Assembly: GCA_019279435.1 (NCBI GenBank)
Contig: JAAALK010000287.1
Coordinates: 70,063,144-70,127,143, forward strand
From: Zizania palustris
Lineage: Eukaryota; Streptophyta; Magnoliopsida; Poales; Poaceae
Length of the DNA: 64,000 nucleotides
Reading direction: 5' to 3'
The notes under the pieces: generated by a model
What the model was told of the DNA's origin: nothing
Seen by the model: the letters and a program-made list of their open reading frames with translations, nothing else
Database searches by the model: none
Shown here: one piece after another, positions 30,907 to 41,221 of the stretch
Numbering within the stretch: the stretch's first letter is position 1
How the letters are laid out: every line of letters begins with the position of its first letter
Translations under genes and position numbers: made by a program

Positions 30907-32032
30907 TGACGCCAATAATTGGTAAAGCCCAAGGCCCACTAAGGAAGGCGCGCGGTCAATAGAAGGTTAAGGAAGATCCAGTCAAAGAAAGTCAATGAAG
31001 CTCGTCCACAACAATTGCATGATCAGAAGGGGGCGATGGAGATTATAGTGGTGGAGGTTACAGATTCATCCGAAATTGGCTGATAGGTTACTTGGACGAC
31101 GAGTCTACAAACTATAAATATGTATCCCTTAGGTTAGAATTAGTTTAACTCTCATTCAATCTACAATTGGTGCATCGCCACCCTTGTGCCACAAGGTTAT
31201 CTGGTGGGACTCAGGCTCTTGGAGCTGGGCTACATCAGTTTGATCTCCGGCAAAGAGGTGAGTCCCGCCACCCCCGACTTCCGTCCCAACTAGGTTAGTA
31301 TCCTCACAGCTACATCGGTTCAATATGATCTCTTGAGGAGAACGGTGAAACAACACGGTCACCGGTTGTCCTCAGTGTATTTGGCTAGGTCTAAGACTGC
31401 ATCGGTTAGGTTTTATCTCTTAGATTGAGGTGATCTGGATTTGATAGCTTGAGGCTTCATCAATTAAGTCTGACATCTCTTGTTGTAGTATCTTTTTCAT
31501 GCCGTATATTGTTCATCTAAATAAAGTTTACCCGGTTCGTTGATATATTGTTCAGATCATAGTGACTAGCTACTATCTCGGTTAGGTCCGATCTAGTTAT
31601 TGTGCTGATTTCCATGATATAGATCTGTTATCCGACATGCTTTATTTATTTCTATCAGAGTACGAGCTGATAGGTTATCTTTAATTCATCTGTGTATCAT
31701 GTTCACCATCGAAGGGTTCCCATCGGCCTATATGCATATCCTATTTTCTCTATCGGCCGATGGCGCGCTTGCTCGATTGGGCCAACTCAGGCTATCGGCC
31801 GTATGACCGATTGGCACGCTGGTTCACAATTTTATCCTTTACGCCACAGTCATTGGCTTGCTAGTCGATCGGTTATGCTACTAACGTCTATTTTTTTGAT
31901 CTTTTATCAGTTGTAGGGTCAAACTAATTGGCACGCCCTAAACCTTTTTCTAAGACGTAGGACATGCACTGGAGTCAAGCAAATCTCCTAGGTTGCTCGT
32001 GTTTCAGTGTGTGACCAAAAAGCACGCCAACA
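30907..32032 (+). repeat. Tat-A 3' LTR, 1126 bp
   Basis: Starts TGACGCCAAT and ends GCACGCCAACA. The Tat-B LTR (34083-35213, opposite strand) has the same termini and near-equal length (1131 bp). TATA box ACTATAAATATG at 31111-31122 on the plus strand. It joins directly to the remains of the Copia-3 LTR. The expected 5-bp duplication is GACTT (32033-32037), with its partner outside the window. Confidence 0.8.
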
Positions 32033-32460
32033 GACTTGTACTAGCATCCTTTCGCTTGACTTGGTCAACACGCAGTCACCATCAACCTTTAACCAATGAT
32101 TTGCTTAATCTCCACATGTACCACTTGGATCATCCTCGACTTCACTTGGCCTCCTTAATCGTTTGGCACCAAGATCCCCACTTAGTCCTGATCACCTGTC
32201 ATTGACCGTTGAGTAGCATCTAAGTCTTGCACACCATAAGACAAACAAGTGTGTTTTTTCCAACACCGGGTCTTCCGGTGCACATATACTTTCATCACAG
32301 ACACATTATCTTCAAACTTCAACCCAAGTATATGATTAGCTTAAACCCAAAGCCAACATTCACCTATGCCAATCACTTTGACCCAATTTAGTTTCTCATA
32401 TCAAAATTGTCAATCACTTATCACACATAAAACTAAGACACATCTCAACTTTATTTATCA
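32033..32460 (-). repeat. Copia-3 3' LTR, truncated by Tat-A
   Basis: In element orientation it begins TGATAAATAAAG at 32460, right after a polypurine tract (32461-32470, minus CATGGGGGAGAT type). Only 428 bp remain. The rest of this LTR is on the other side of Tat-A, left of the window. Identified by its fixed position after the Copia-3 pol end and untranslated region, which parallel Copia-1. Confidence 0.75.
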
Positions 32461-33891
32461 ATCTCCCCCATGATGAGTGCATTGACAACACTATTAAGAA
32501 CAAGAGAATGTTTGAAGAAAATACTCAAAGTGCAAGCAAGTTATCAAAAACTCATGAAAGAGTAGGACATATCACTTGGCACATGACAAAGATCAAGATC
32601 CAAAAGCAATCCAAAAGCATATGTTCTCCCCCATTCATTATACAAGAGTTGAGTGCATGTTTTCTCCCACTTTGGCAATGTAGGCATCAAGGATAAAAGA
32701 ACAATGTGAAAGCATGAAAATGCAAGTAAAATGCATACCTATAAAGTTTCACATATAGATCACAGAACACTTTCAAGAATTAACCATGTTAACACACTGC
32801 AAGAGGTAAACAATATAACGTAGTGACAAAAAAATGCTTAAAGTGATTCCATGTCATAAGCATCATGAGTGTAGTAAGTCTTGATCATGTTGTTCAGATA
32901 TTCTAAAGGTGTCACCACAAAAGAAATTACAGTTCCATGAACAGTGCAAATATTAGGGAAACTAGGGCTATTGTAAGTTCAAATCACACTACCAAGTTAA
33001 ATTCAGTAGTCTATGCAGACGCCTATATATCACACCAAGTCTTAAGTGGACAATATGATAGGTAGCATGAAGCACAAAATAATTATCTTAATTATGACAA
33101 TTTTAGTATATTAATGCACAAAGCATATCTTATACATGCAAAGTGTCACCGAGTGGTTACAACAATCACATTGAGGCTTCAAGATAACTTTGACAAATTT
33201 TCACAATTTGATCCTCAAGTCACCTCTTATCTAAGCAAAGTGTCACCAAGTGGTTACGACAAGCACCTTGAGGCGTCAAGATGACCGTATTGGATTATCC
33301 TCAAGTCATCACTTATCCATGCAAAGTGTCACTGAGTGGTTATGGCAAGCACATTGAGGCATCATGACAACAGTATTGGATTAAAGTTTTAAGCTCAAGA
33401 GTTGAAAATGATTTTTAAGACATAATACATCATAAAGCCAAATAAAGTTATGCCTTTGGGACATAAAAGAGCACATGCTCTCCCAAGGTTTTAATCATAA
33501 GATAAACATTTCATAGACAAGGAACACAATGCAAAGTATCCATATTGCAAAACTGAACAAAAAATGGCTTAGCCTAAGCTATTGATAGAACTAGCCCTAA
33601 TACAAGCACTGATCAGGCATAAATTAATACTTATGGGTGACATGACATTAAGTTCATAATTCAAATTTATTATCAGAAAAGGCAAGCTTACTCAATAAAT
33701 GTTATGCTAGGATTCAATAAAGAGTCTAAGCTTGCACAAAAAGTTATATTACAACTCCCCTTAGTATAAAACACTACTAAGTCCAAGAAAGTGCATTTTA
33801 CATATAAGTGAAGCTAAACTAATCATGATAATAGTGCAAATGAAAATGCATCAAATGTAAGATAGAGTATATACAATGAAGAATCTCCCCC
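32461..33891 (-). mobile_element. Copia-3 3' untranslated region with polypurine tracts
   Basis: AT-rich, without coding potential. Minus-strand GGGGGAGA-like tracts at 32461, 32628 and 33885, plus a weaker GTGGGAGAAAA at 32664, resemble the multiple tracts of Copia-1 and support the same Sirevirus-like lineage. The reading 'ctccccctcacaaaatgcc' immediately after the pol stop is shared with Copia-1 at 8167-8182. A three-unit repeat lies at 33138-33400. Confidence 0.75.
33138..33400. repeat. Three-unit tandem repeat in the Copia-3 untranslated region
   Basis: 'gcaaagtgtcacc.agtggtta' recurs at 33138, 33235 and 33321 (spacing 97 and 86 bp), each followed by 'cattgaggc.tca'. Units are imperfect. 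Confidence 0.8.
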
Positions 33892-34082
33892 TCACAAAAT
33901 GCCATAGGGATGACACACACCAAGATCTCTTAAAAACACAAATCTTGTGGAATCGAGAGGTTTGGTAAAAATATCATCCAACTGGTGTTGGGTGTCATTG
34001 TATATCAACTCAATGTCTCCCTTCTCATTGTGGCCTCTCAGAAAGTGATATCTTACATCTATGTGTTTGGTTCTAGAGTGTT
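33892..34082 (-). pseudogene. Copia-3 RNase H C-terminal end
   Basis: About 63 residues, from HSRTKHIDVRYHFLRGHNEK through DIFTKPLDSTRFVFL to the stop, nearly identical in pattern to the end of Copia-1 pol. The first codons of the apparent ORF (MTKKDTNK) come from the Tat-B LTR, which interrupts the gene at 34083. TSD candidate GTGTT at 34078-34082. The rest of Copia-3 pol must lie beyond the right end of Tat-B, outside the window. It is the host of both Tat-A and Tat-B. Confidence 0.88.
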
Positions 34083-35213
34083 TGTTGGTGTCTTTTTTGG
34101 TCACACGTGTGGCCTAGGAGGTCTTATTAACTGTAGTGCAGATCCTACAATCTTAGAGAAACAGGGTTCTAAGTGTGCCAATCAATTTGACTCTACAACT
34201 GATAAGGGACCAGAGAAAATAACGTTAGTAGCAAAGTCGATCGTCTATCAGGCAGATGACTGTGGTGATAATAAAACAACTGTGAATAGTTGTGCCGATC
34301 GGCCGCAAGGACGATGACCATGGCCATGGCCGCTAAGCACGCCATCGCTCGATAGGATAAAGTCCTTGTGTATAAAGGCTGATGAGTACCTCCCGGATGC
34401 ATGCAAAATATGACGTAGAATTAAAGATAACCTATTGTCTTGTACTCTGACAGAAACTAAACTCAGCATACCAAACAATGTATCCATATCATCAAAACAT
34501 CATAACTACAAGATCGGACCTAACAAAGACAATTGCTAATTACAAGAAATCAATAACACATCAACACATCGGGTATACTTTATTTAGATGAATGGTATAC
34601 AACATGAACCAGATACAATAGAATGAGATGTCAGACCTAACTGATGAAGCCTCAAACTATGACACCTAATTCACATCAATCTAAGATATCAAATGATGCA
34701 GCCTTAGACCAAGCAAATATACCAATATAAACTAGTGGTCACACTGACCAGGCTGATCCCTCAAGAGATAGATACAATGCAGCCTTGATGAACATTGACT
34801 TAGCCAACATGATCATCGGGGTGGCGGGACTCACCTCTTCACCGGAGATCAGAACAATGCAGCCCAGTTCTGAGTGTCAAGCCCCACCGGGATTAACCTT
34901 GGAAACCCAAGGGTGGCGATGTGCCGAAAAAGTAGTTTTGTTGTGGTTGATTGTGTGTATATCCTAAACCTAGCTAATTATATATATATATATATATATA
35001 TTTATAGTCTAGAGACTTGCTGCCCAAGTAATCTACGTTGTAACTGATTGTGGATCATCTTTATCTTTTCTTATCCCTATCGGCTCTTTCATATTTGGCC
35101 ATGTTGTAACGATATGGACGGGCTTCTTTGACCACCTTTGACCAGACTTCTTTGACTTCTGTTGACCGTGCAACATCCTTAATGGGCCTGGGCTTTACCA
35201 AATATTGGCGTCA
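34083..35213 (-). repeat. Tat-B 3' LTR, 1131 bp
   Basis: Plus-coordinate start TGTTGGTGTC and end ATTGGCGTCA; in element orientation TGACGCC...CCAACA, as in Tat-A. The TATA region (minus CTATAAATATATAT at about 34990-35006) has expanded into a (TA)n microsatellite. Confidence 0.82.
34979..35000. repeat. (TA)11 microsatellite at the Tat-B TATA box
   Basis: 22 bp of alternating T and A next to 'tttatag'. Absent at the same place in Tat-A (31111), so it expanded after the copies split. Confidence 0.9.
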
Positions 35214-35230
35214 AAACATGCCCCCTAATT
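35214..35230 (-). other. Tat-B polypurine tract
   Basis: Minus strand AATTAGGGGGCATGTTT abuts the TGACGCC LTR start. Confidence 0.75.
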
Positions 35231-35702
35231 TTGGAGCATTAAAGGGTAACTGATGCTTCAAAATTATCGGTCATCATCATCCTCTGCCATCACATCCTTT
35301 CAAACGTCCCTTCTTAACATCTTTTCAAATTTATCATTAGTAGTCGAAACCCTTCATCTTCTAGCACTTTATAAAACAATGCACAAGGTATTGGCTCCAT
35401 ATCATATCATCCTTTCTTCTTCCTTTTAGCATCCTCTTCTCCGGCCATTCAATACTGTGATGGATGTCATTTGGTCTGACACATCTACTTTTCTTTGTGG
35501 CGGTGTCAGACCAGGCTTCATCCCACATAGTTTTGTACTAGTGCTATTTAAACCGAAGATTTTGTTCACCTAATCCTGGGCCTGCAAAGATCTCGATGTT
35601 TCAAAAACTATACTCATGATTACCTTTTGCCGAACGTTGAAGGTAGTCCCACCAAATCCAGCGGGGTCAGCTTGACCCGGCTGTCGAGGAGTCATTTTTG
35701 CT

Positions 35703-35711
35703 CTATAAGTA
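35703..35711 (+). promoter_or_regulatory. Candidate TATA box of the Tat-B antisense ORF
   Basis: CTATAAGTA on the plus strand, about 165 bp upstream of the ATG at 35869, followed by a CT-rich leader (tgtctcttttcttcttcacg). Spacing and composition match a plant core promoter. It points against the transcription of the element itself. Confidence 0.55.
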
Positions 35712-35868
35712 TCCCTGGCCACTTGTCTCTTTTCTTCTTCACGCTTTTTGCATACTGTTCTCAATTTAGCCCTCGAGTTTGTCGTCATTCTGCTTCTAGC
35801 GACCTCGCGACTGCCGCCTCACCGTTCTTCGTCTTCTTCACCAGCCGCGTACTCCGGCAACGTTCGCG

Positions 35869-38349
35869 ATGGCCACCAATGAAGTGATCCCCGAGGTATG
35901 TTTTAGGCATTCTTTTTCCTTTTTGTTGTTATTCAATTTTCTTGGTTCTTCCGCCACTTTTTCCTCAGTGTTTCCTTTTTTACTATTTCTTTTTCCTTTA
36001 TTTTCTATAGAATCTAAAGAACCAAGTTTTGATTCCCATGGACAACCATTCAACTTGCTTCTTATTGGGCCCTTTGGGTAATTCTAACCCCACCGATTTC
36101 ATTAATGCCGAGACCAACTGAATCCTCTTCAAATATTCTCCCATGCTTTCCTCTCGTTGGGACTCTAACTTTGGGTCTTTTCCATCCCCTCTCCCTGGCT
36201 GGCACTACTGGTACCTTAGGGTATCAACCGTCCACCGTTCTTTCTGGGACGAGGTTGACATCGGACACTACAGCAGCCTCTCCCTTGCTGAGCCATAGTA
36301 GAATAAGCCGATGCTTGCCACCGCCTATTATTTTTGGTCTGATACATTGAATGCTTTTGTTTTTGGCCATGGGCCGATGATTCCCACCTTGCTCGATGTA
36401 TTCTTCTTGACTTATCTCGATATCGACTCATCGGTCAACCCCCTTTCCTTCTGTTCTGTTGACACGAAAACGTGCCCACACACTCGGGTCAGTTCAATGA
36501 TCCAAAAGCATGTAGATACTTAGGAACAAGCCTAAGCATGACACAACAATAATGTCACGTTCCGACTACCCTCAATAGTAGAAGGGGGTGGAGTCGCTAG
36601 GTAATCAGATCACACAGAAATAATCCAATTAGCTTAAATATATGGATAAAATAACCCAATCGGCCGAACGGAACCTGATTGGAGCAAATTTTACCGTGCG
36701 AAGGGGTCACCGAAGGGGCCTTCGGCGTTTGGTGCGAAGGGTGCGCCGAAGATAGCCTTCGATGTTCGGATCGATCTGACCGAAGATAGTATCCGAACAG
36801 ATTTCTGACGCGAAATAACCTCTGAACAATAGGGTTCAGCGCGAAGTCTTTGACACGACAAAAAATACCACAACACAACGTGCTGGCATGACTTCATCCG
36901 ATGCGGAGTACTGGCGTGACGAAGCCTGACGCGGAGTACCGGTGCGACGAAGTCTACTACGGAGCGCTCTGGCGTGGCCTCGGTGCAAAACAGCCCCAAT
37001 GCGGAGTAGCTCCGGTGCGTGGGAACTCGACCAGACCGACAACAGCGTGACGTGTCCTGCACGGGTAGTCGAAGCAGGGGTCCCACCGAAGGGTGTTCTG
37101 GCAGCCTCCAAAATCAGTTTCCTGGCTCCGGACACCTTCGGCAAAGGGATTCCGAGCGTGAGAACCTACAACAGAACAAAGATCAAGTGCCAATTTGTCC
37201 TAAAGATTGAATTTACTAAGTGTTGTAGTAGAGAAACGAAGGTAGCAATCTGTTACGTGGATTAACAGATGGTTCGCATGCGAGACAACAAGACGATAGA
37301 AATATGTTACATAGATTAATGGATACTTCACAAGCAAAGTAACAAGGCTTACCACCGTTTCGAAGTGGCTGACGGAGTGCTTCCAGGCAAACCCACGAAG
37401 GTTGTGCAGAAAAAGTAAAGAAAGATAAAGTACGGTTCAAAGCTAGGGCTTTGTGGTCGAATTGTGTCGGGGGATCTAATGAACCGACCTCACCCCTATA
37501 TTTATAGGGGCTAGTCTTCTTATCTCTAATACTAATCTGATAATATTCGGCTTAATCAAGTTTAGCGATAAAAACAACCAGAATCAGTATCAAACTCTAT
37601 CTCTGAAGCCAGCCCGAAGTGGGCCTTCGGCAGGCCCGCCGAAGCCTGCTCCTCGGGCCGAAGCTTCGGCGAGGTAGGCCTCCGAAGGGCCTTTGGGACG
37701 AAGCTAGTAGGACGCACAAGGGCTTCTGAGGCCTCAAGAAAATGGGCCTCCTGCACTATAGGGCTTTGGGCCTATTCCAGGATTTATGTATTTTTGACCC
37801 AAATTACCAAAATTGATATTTTGGCAATCTTGACCATTAATGCCATTTTTTGCTATAACACGTTCAAAACCAACTCATCGCCTTAGCACCAAATCCACTA
37901 ACAACTGGGGTAGATATATTGCAAGACACAATAAGAAAACTGGCCCCATAGATGTTCATGAGCATGTAGCCTTTCTAAATCTTTGGTTAGAGAGGTTTGT
38001 TTTTTTCTTTTTTGCTTTGAGCCCGACCTTCTAGTTTCAATTTTTAGCCGAATAGCTTGCTGCCCAAGTAAAAGTTCCTCTTGGCCGATACCTCCTTAGG
38101 TCCACCTACCATCTTCTCCATCTTGTATCAGCCAAGCTATCGGCCGGTGATCCTATCGGCCACCCTAATGGCCCTTGGTGGCTTCTTCAGCTTTGGCTCA
38201 ACGTCTATATTGCCAATGTTGTCAATGATCCTCCTCTTGTTTTAATGCAGTTTCCCTCTGATTTGGTCTTGAGTATTTTACGTCTAAGGGTGGTGCTTCA
38301 CCATCGGCCATCTAAAGGCGATACCATCGATATCGGCTATTGCGTGTAG
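35869..38349 (+). pseudogene. Tat-B antisense ORF: plant mobile domain (aminotransferase-like) protein
   Basis: Exon 1 is 35869-35895 (MATNEVIPE, 27 nt), intron 35896-36010 (GTATGT...TTTCTATAG, 115 bp). Exon 2 runs from 36011, is interrupted by sLTR-2 (36457-37860), and resumes in the same frame at 37861/37866 to a TAG at 38347. Blocks: NQVLIPMDNHSTCFLLGPLG, PGWHYWYLRVSTVHRSFW, LATAYYFWSDTLNAFVFGHG, TNNWGRYIARHNKKTG, HEHVAFLNLWLERFVF, FQFLAE and GPWWLLQLWLNVY. These are the features of plant mobile domain proteins. In-frame stops (TGA near 36117, tandem TAG near 36297, TAGs near 38031 and 38054) make it a pseudogene. It ends only 4 bp from the convergent integrase stop. Role unknown; the same gene is in Tat-A. 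Confidence 0.85.
36457..37860 (-). mobile_element. Solo Gypsy LTR (sLTR-2), 1404 bp
   Basis: Starts TGTTGACACG and ends GCTATAACA. Same family as the Gyp-1/Gyp-2 LTRs (the 'cacactcgggtcagttc' and 'caatctt.gccattaatgcc' blocks are shared). Flanks TGTTC (36452-36456) and CGTTC (37861-37865) differ by one transition. TATA box on the minus strand at 37496-37508. Removing it with one duplication restores the PMD reading frame across ...PLSFC|SKPTHRL..., which confirms the boundaries. Confidence 0.9.
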
Positions 38350-38353
38350 ATGT

Positions 38354-38817
38354 TTAGGCATTTATCCAAATGCTTTGGAAAAACTTCTTTAGATACTTTC
38401 CATTCAACGTCTTCCCAAACACTTCTCCATCTAATACTTCAAGAAGATAGGCGTTTCCAGGCACCACTCGATGTATTCAAAACGGTGCTTCCCAATTAGG
38501 TGACCACTTACCGAACCGATTGTCCTTAGACCCGATCGGTAGGATAAGTTTCCACATGAGTTATCCCTATTAAAATGACTTGGACACCACTTTCTTATTG
38601 TAAAACCTGACAACTCCTACTTTGTTCTCTTCAATCTTTTTAAGGGCTCTCAATCGGACCTGTGCCAAATCGTCTAAACAATCTGTCATTAAATTATAAT
38701 AATCATTAGCTGTGAGTTGGTCTTGTAGTGTAGTCCTTCTTGAGCCTATGTTATTTTCCCACGGTAGTACCGCTTCATGGCCATAGACTAACTGATATGG
38801 TGGTACTTGAGTAGATC
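38354..38817 (-). pseudogene. Tat-B integrase C-terminal part
   Basis: Minus strand. PPYQLVYGHEAVLP, a YYNLMTDCLDDLAQVRLRAL helix region, FYNKKVVSKSF, then MWKLILPIGSKDNRFGKWSP, VVPGNAYLLEVLDGEVFG and a stop TAA at 38354. In-frame stops occur near 38570 and 38490. It continues across sLTR-3: the target-site junction reconstructs a continuous MARRRSTQVPPYQ reading. This is the end of the Gypsy integrase, after which the antisense ORF begins on the other strand. Confidence 0.85.
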
Positions 38818-39700
38818 TGCGTTGAGAAACCAAGTGAGGCTTTCATTGTGATTCTATCTTTATGATGAGTGATTGACAAGATTGTCTGGCTAATTTGGTT
38901 GTTTGTGTGAGTCATGGTATGGGTTGCATGGAGTTGCGTGTTTTGCTTGTCTCGTGTTGTAGGGTTGAGATGCTTGTCAACTGTCGATGGCAGGTGATCA
39001 GGGTTAGACAAGGAGTCTAATGCTAGATGGTCGAGGATGCCAGTTGAAATTGAATGTTATCTCAAGCGTACGCATGGAGATAAGGCAAGACATGGACGAA
39101 TTGATGATCGAGACAAAGTGTTGATCAGGTTAGCAAAAGGGAAGCCAGTGCAAGTGACAAGGCGGCTCGAGGGATCGAGAGCGGGAGAGACTTGCTGGCA
39201 ATCGAGTTCGTGGACTGACGACACATGTCGAAGATCTGAGAGGCTTTGTCGGTTTTGGCCGAAAACCGTCACATCAGAAAATGTTTTTAAATTCTAGTAA
39301 ATAGGAGTTTATTTTTCTATTTAGTAGTCTAGTTTAAGTGTAATCTTTTAGTATTTTTTGGAATTTTTAATTCTGAAAAAAATATTAAAAGAATAGGGTC
39401 AATGATGTAATAAATTAGGAGTATACCTTTGTGTATATTTCAGAATTAATAATTCTGAAAATACATAATAGAAATTAGGTAAATACTTGGTCTTTTAACC
39501 CTAATGGCATTTTTGGGGAATACCTTGATGGACTTGCCTATATAAATGACCCCATGCCCAAGGGTTAGGGGACTTTTTTGGCTGAACTCTTGGGGGCTAC
39601 CAACTATAAATTTCATTTTTGCTCTGCCATTTTCGTTGCTTTCCTTCTCCATGTGCACTGTTCACCATATGATTCAATGTTCTGGCATCCCAGATATGCT

Positions 39701-39824
39701 ATAGGGAGTAGCGCTAGCTTTGATTTTTCTGTGTTGGCGCTAAAAAGGCCTCAAGTTTCAGTATAGGGAGTAGCGCTAGCTTTGATTGTTCTGTGTTGGC
39801 GCTGAAAAGGCCTCAAGTTTTAGG
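39701..39824. repeat. 62-bp tandem duplication in sLTR-3
   Basis: 'atagggagtagcgctagctt' at 39701 and again at 39763, each followed by a matching 40 bp ending 'aaaaggcctcaagttt'. Two units, three or so differences. Confidence 0.9.
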
Positions 39825-40978
39825 TATTTGCATGCAGTTTGATTCTTGATTTGATCCTCGGTTTTTTATGGAAATGGATTAGTTGGATGGTGTTCTTTGA
39901 GAATATTTGCACCGATTTAGTTGAGATCTTCTCGGACTACTTCTATTCTTTGCTGAATTATGCTAATATCTTGTGTCCTGTACTGCTACTTTTCAAAATA
40001 CTTATAGCAGCAGACACCATATTCTCTCCATAGCAAGAAGTATTCTGTCTAGAGCAAGCTGCAATTTTAAGCACCAAAGTTTCTTTTGGTTGGATGCTCT
40101 AGTGTGTTGTCTCATGTGACTGCATCAAGCACTAGAGGTAGACTACCTCTGATCTATTTTTGAGAAAGTTTCAGTTCGGGTGGGTGTTCATCTTGAAAGT
40201 ATTTTGGTCTGGTTCTTGACTACTTACTGTAGTACACAAGGAGTATCTGAACAATACCTATTTTACTGATTCAAAAATTTTGTTGGGCACTTGTGACTAG
40301 TCTTCTTGCTGTTCTTTGTTCTACGAAATTATGCTAGTCTATGATGTTCTTAATCTACTTCTGCGCATTGGTTGCTATACCATCTCTATTACTTTTTCAG
40401 AAAGTTAACAGGAGCTGCAGCCTGGAAATTGTATCAGAAGTTTTCATTTAGTTTTCCCTGTGTTTTGTTGATCAGAAGCAGAAGTTTGTCACTGCTGATC
40501 ACATTCGGAAACACAACTCAAGTTCATAACAATTTTTCAGAGTAAACATTTTTGGGCTGACTTTTTACCCTGTCCATCAGGAACTATTCATGTGACATTG
40601 CTACTTGAAGTTAAAAACATCACTGATGATTGTAGCATGCCATATTGCTGAAAGTACAGACAAAGAGTATTCATTCTAGTTTATGAGTACTTACTGTTCC
40701 AAATCCTTCTGAATGATAACAATGTGTTCCTGTGGTTTAATTGCCTCTGTTTGATAAACTTTATCATTGTGTTGCTGTCTCAAAAACAGATTTGAACTTT
40801 TTGTTGTTCAAGGTGATTTTGCTGAATGTGTACTGCTTCTATGTGTTGTAGTTCTAAATTGCAAGAATTTATCTCTAAAGTGTTTGATTGCTGAAAATTT
40901 TGTTTCTAATCTGTTCTCTGGAAATTCTGAACCTTGTCGGCACATCAGTGACCGATAGCCTCCTGTCGGCATTTCAAT

Positions 40979-41005
40979 TGTCGATCTAGAGTCCGTAGAT
41001 CGACA
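40979..41005. repeat. 10-bp perfect hairpin near the sLTR-3 3' end
   Basis: TGTCGATCTA (40979-40988), loop GAGTCCG, TAGATCGACA (40996-41005). Neighbouring TCGG/CCGA inversions extend the potential structure from 40935 to 41030. LTR-X has a comparable cluster at 2250-2410. Confidence 0.8.
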
Positions 41006-41221
41006 AATCAATTACCGACAGAGCAGTTCGGCATTTTAAACTCTGATCTAGAAGGAAATTTCAAATTGAGTTGATTTTTGTTCTAGATTTGTACTGTGAT
41101 TCTCAATTTTCCTTCTGAAATCTTTTAGAGGTGCGTTGGGTGTTCTGAACAGGCCATCTTATTCACGAGAATTTGTCGAGGCGCCTATTCACCCCTCTCT
41201 AGTCGTCATTCCAATCCCACA

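Larger units (their letters stand above)
38823..41221 (+). mobile_element. Solo Copia-type LTR (sLTR-3), 2399 bp
   Basis: Starts TGAGAAACCAAG, the same first 12 bases as the Copia-1 LTR, and ends TTCCAATCCCACA after the typical 'gcctattcacccctctctagtcg'. Flanks TGCGT (38818-38822) and TGTGT (41222-41226) form a duplication with one C-to-T change at a CpG. TATA box CTATATAAATG at 39538-39549 on the plus strand. No internal sequence. It sits in the Tat-B integrase. Confidence 0.9.

Noticed and set aside
31921..31933. Earlier LTR end for Tat-A and Tat-B at ATTGGCA
   Set aside because: Similarity between the two LTRs continues for about 95 bp to GTGACCAAAA...CCAACA, and only the outer end leaves Copia-3 sequence directly adjacent.
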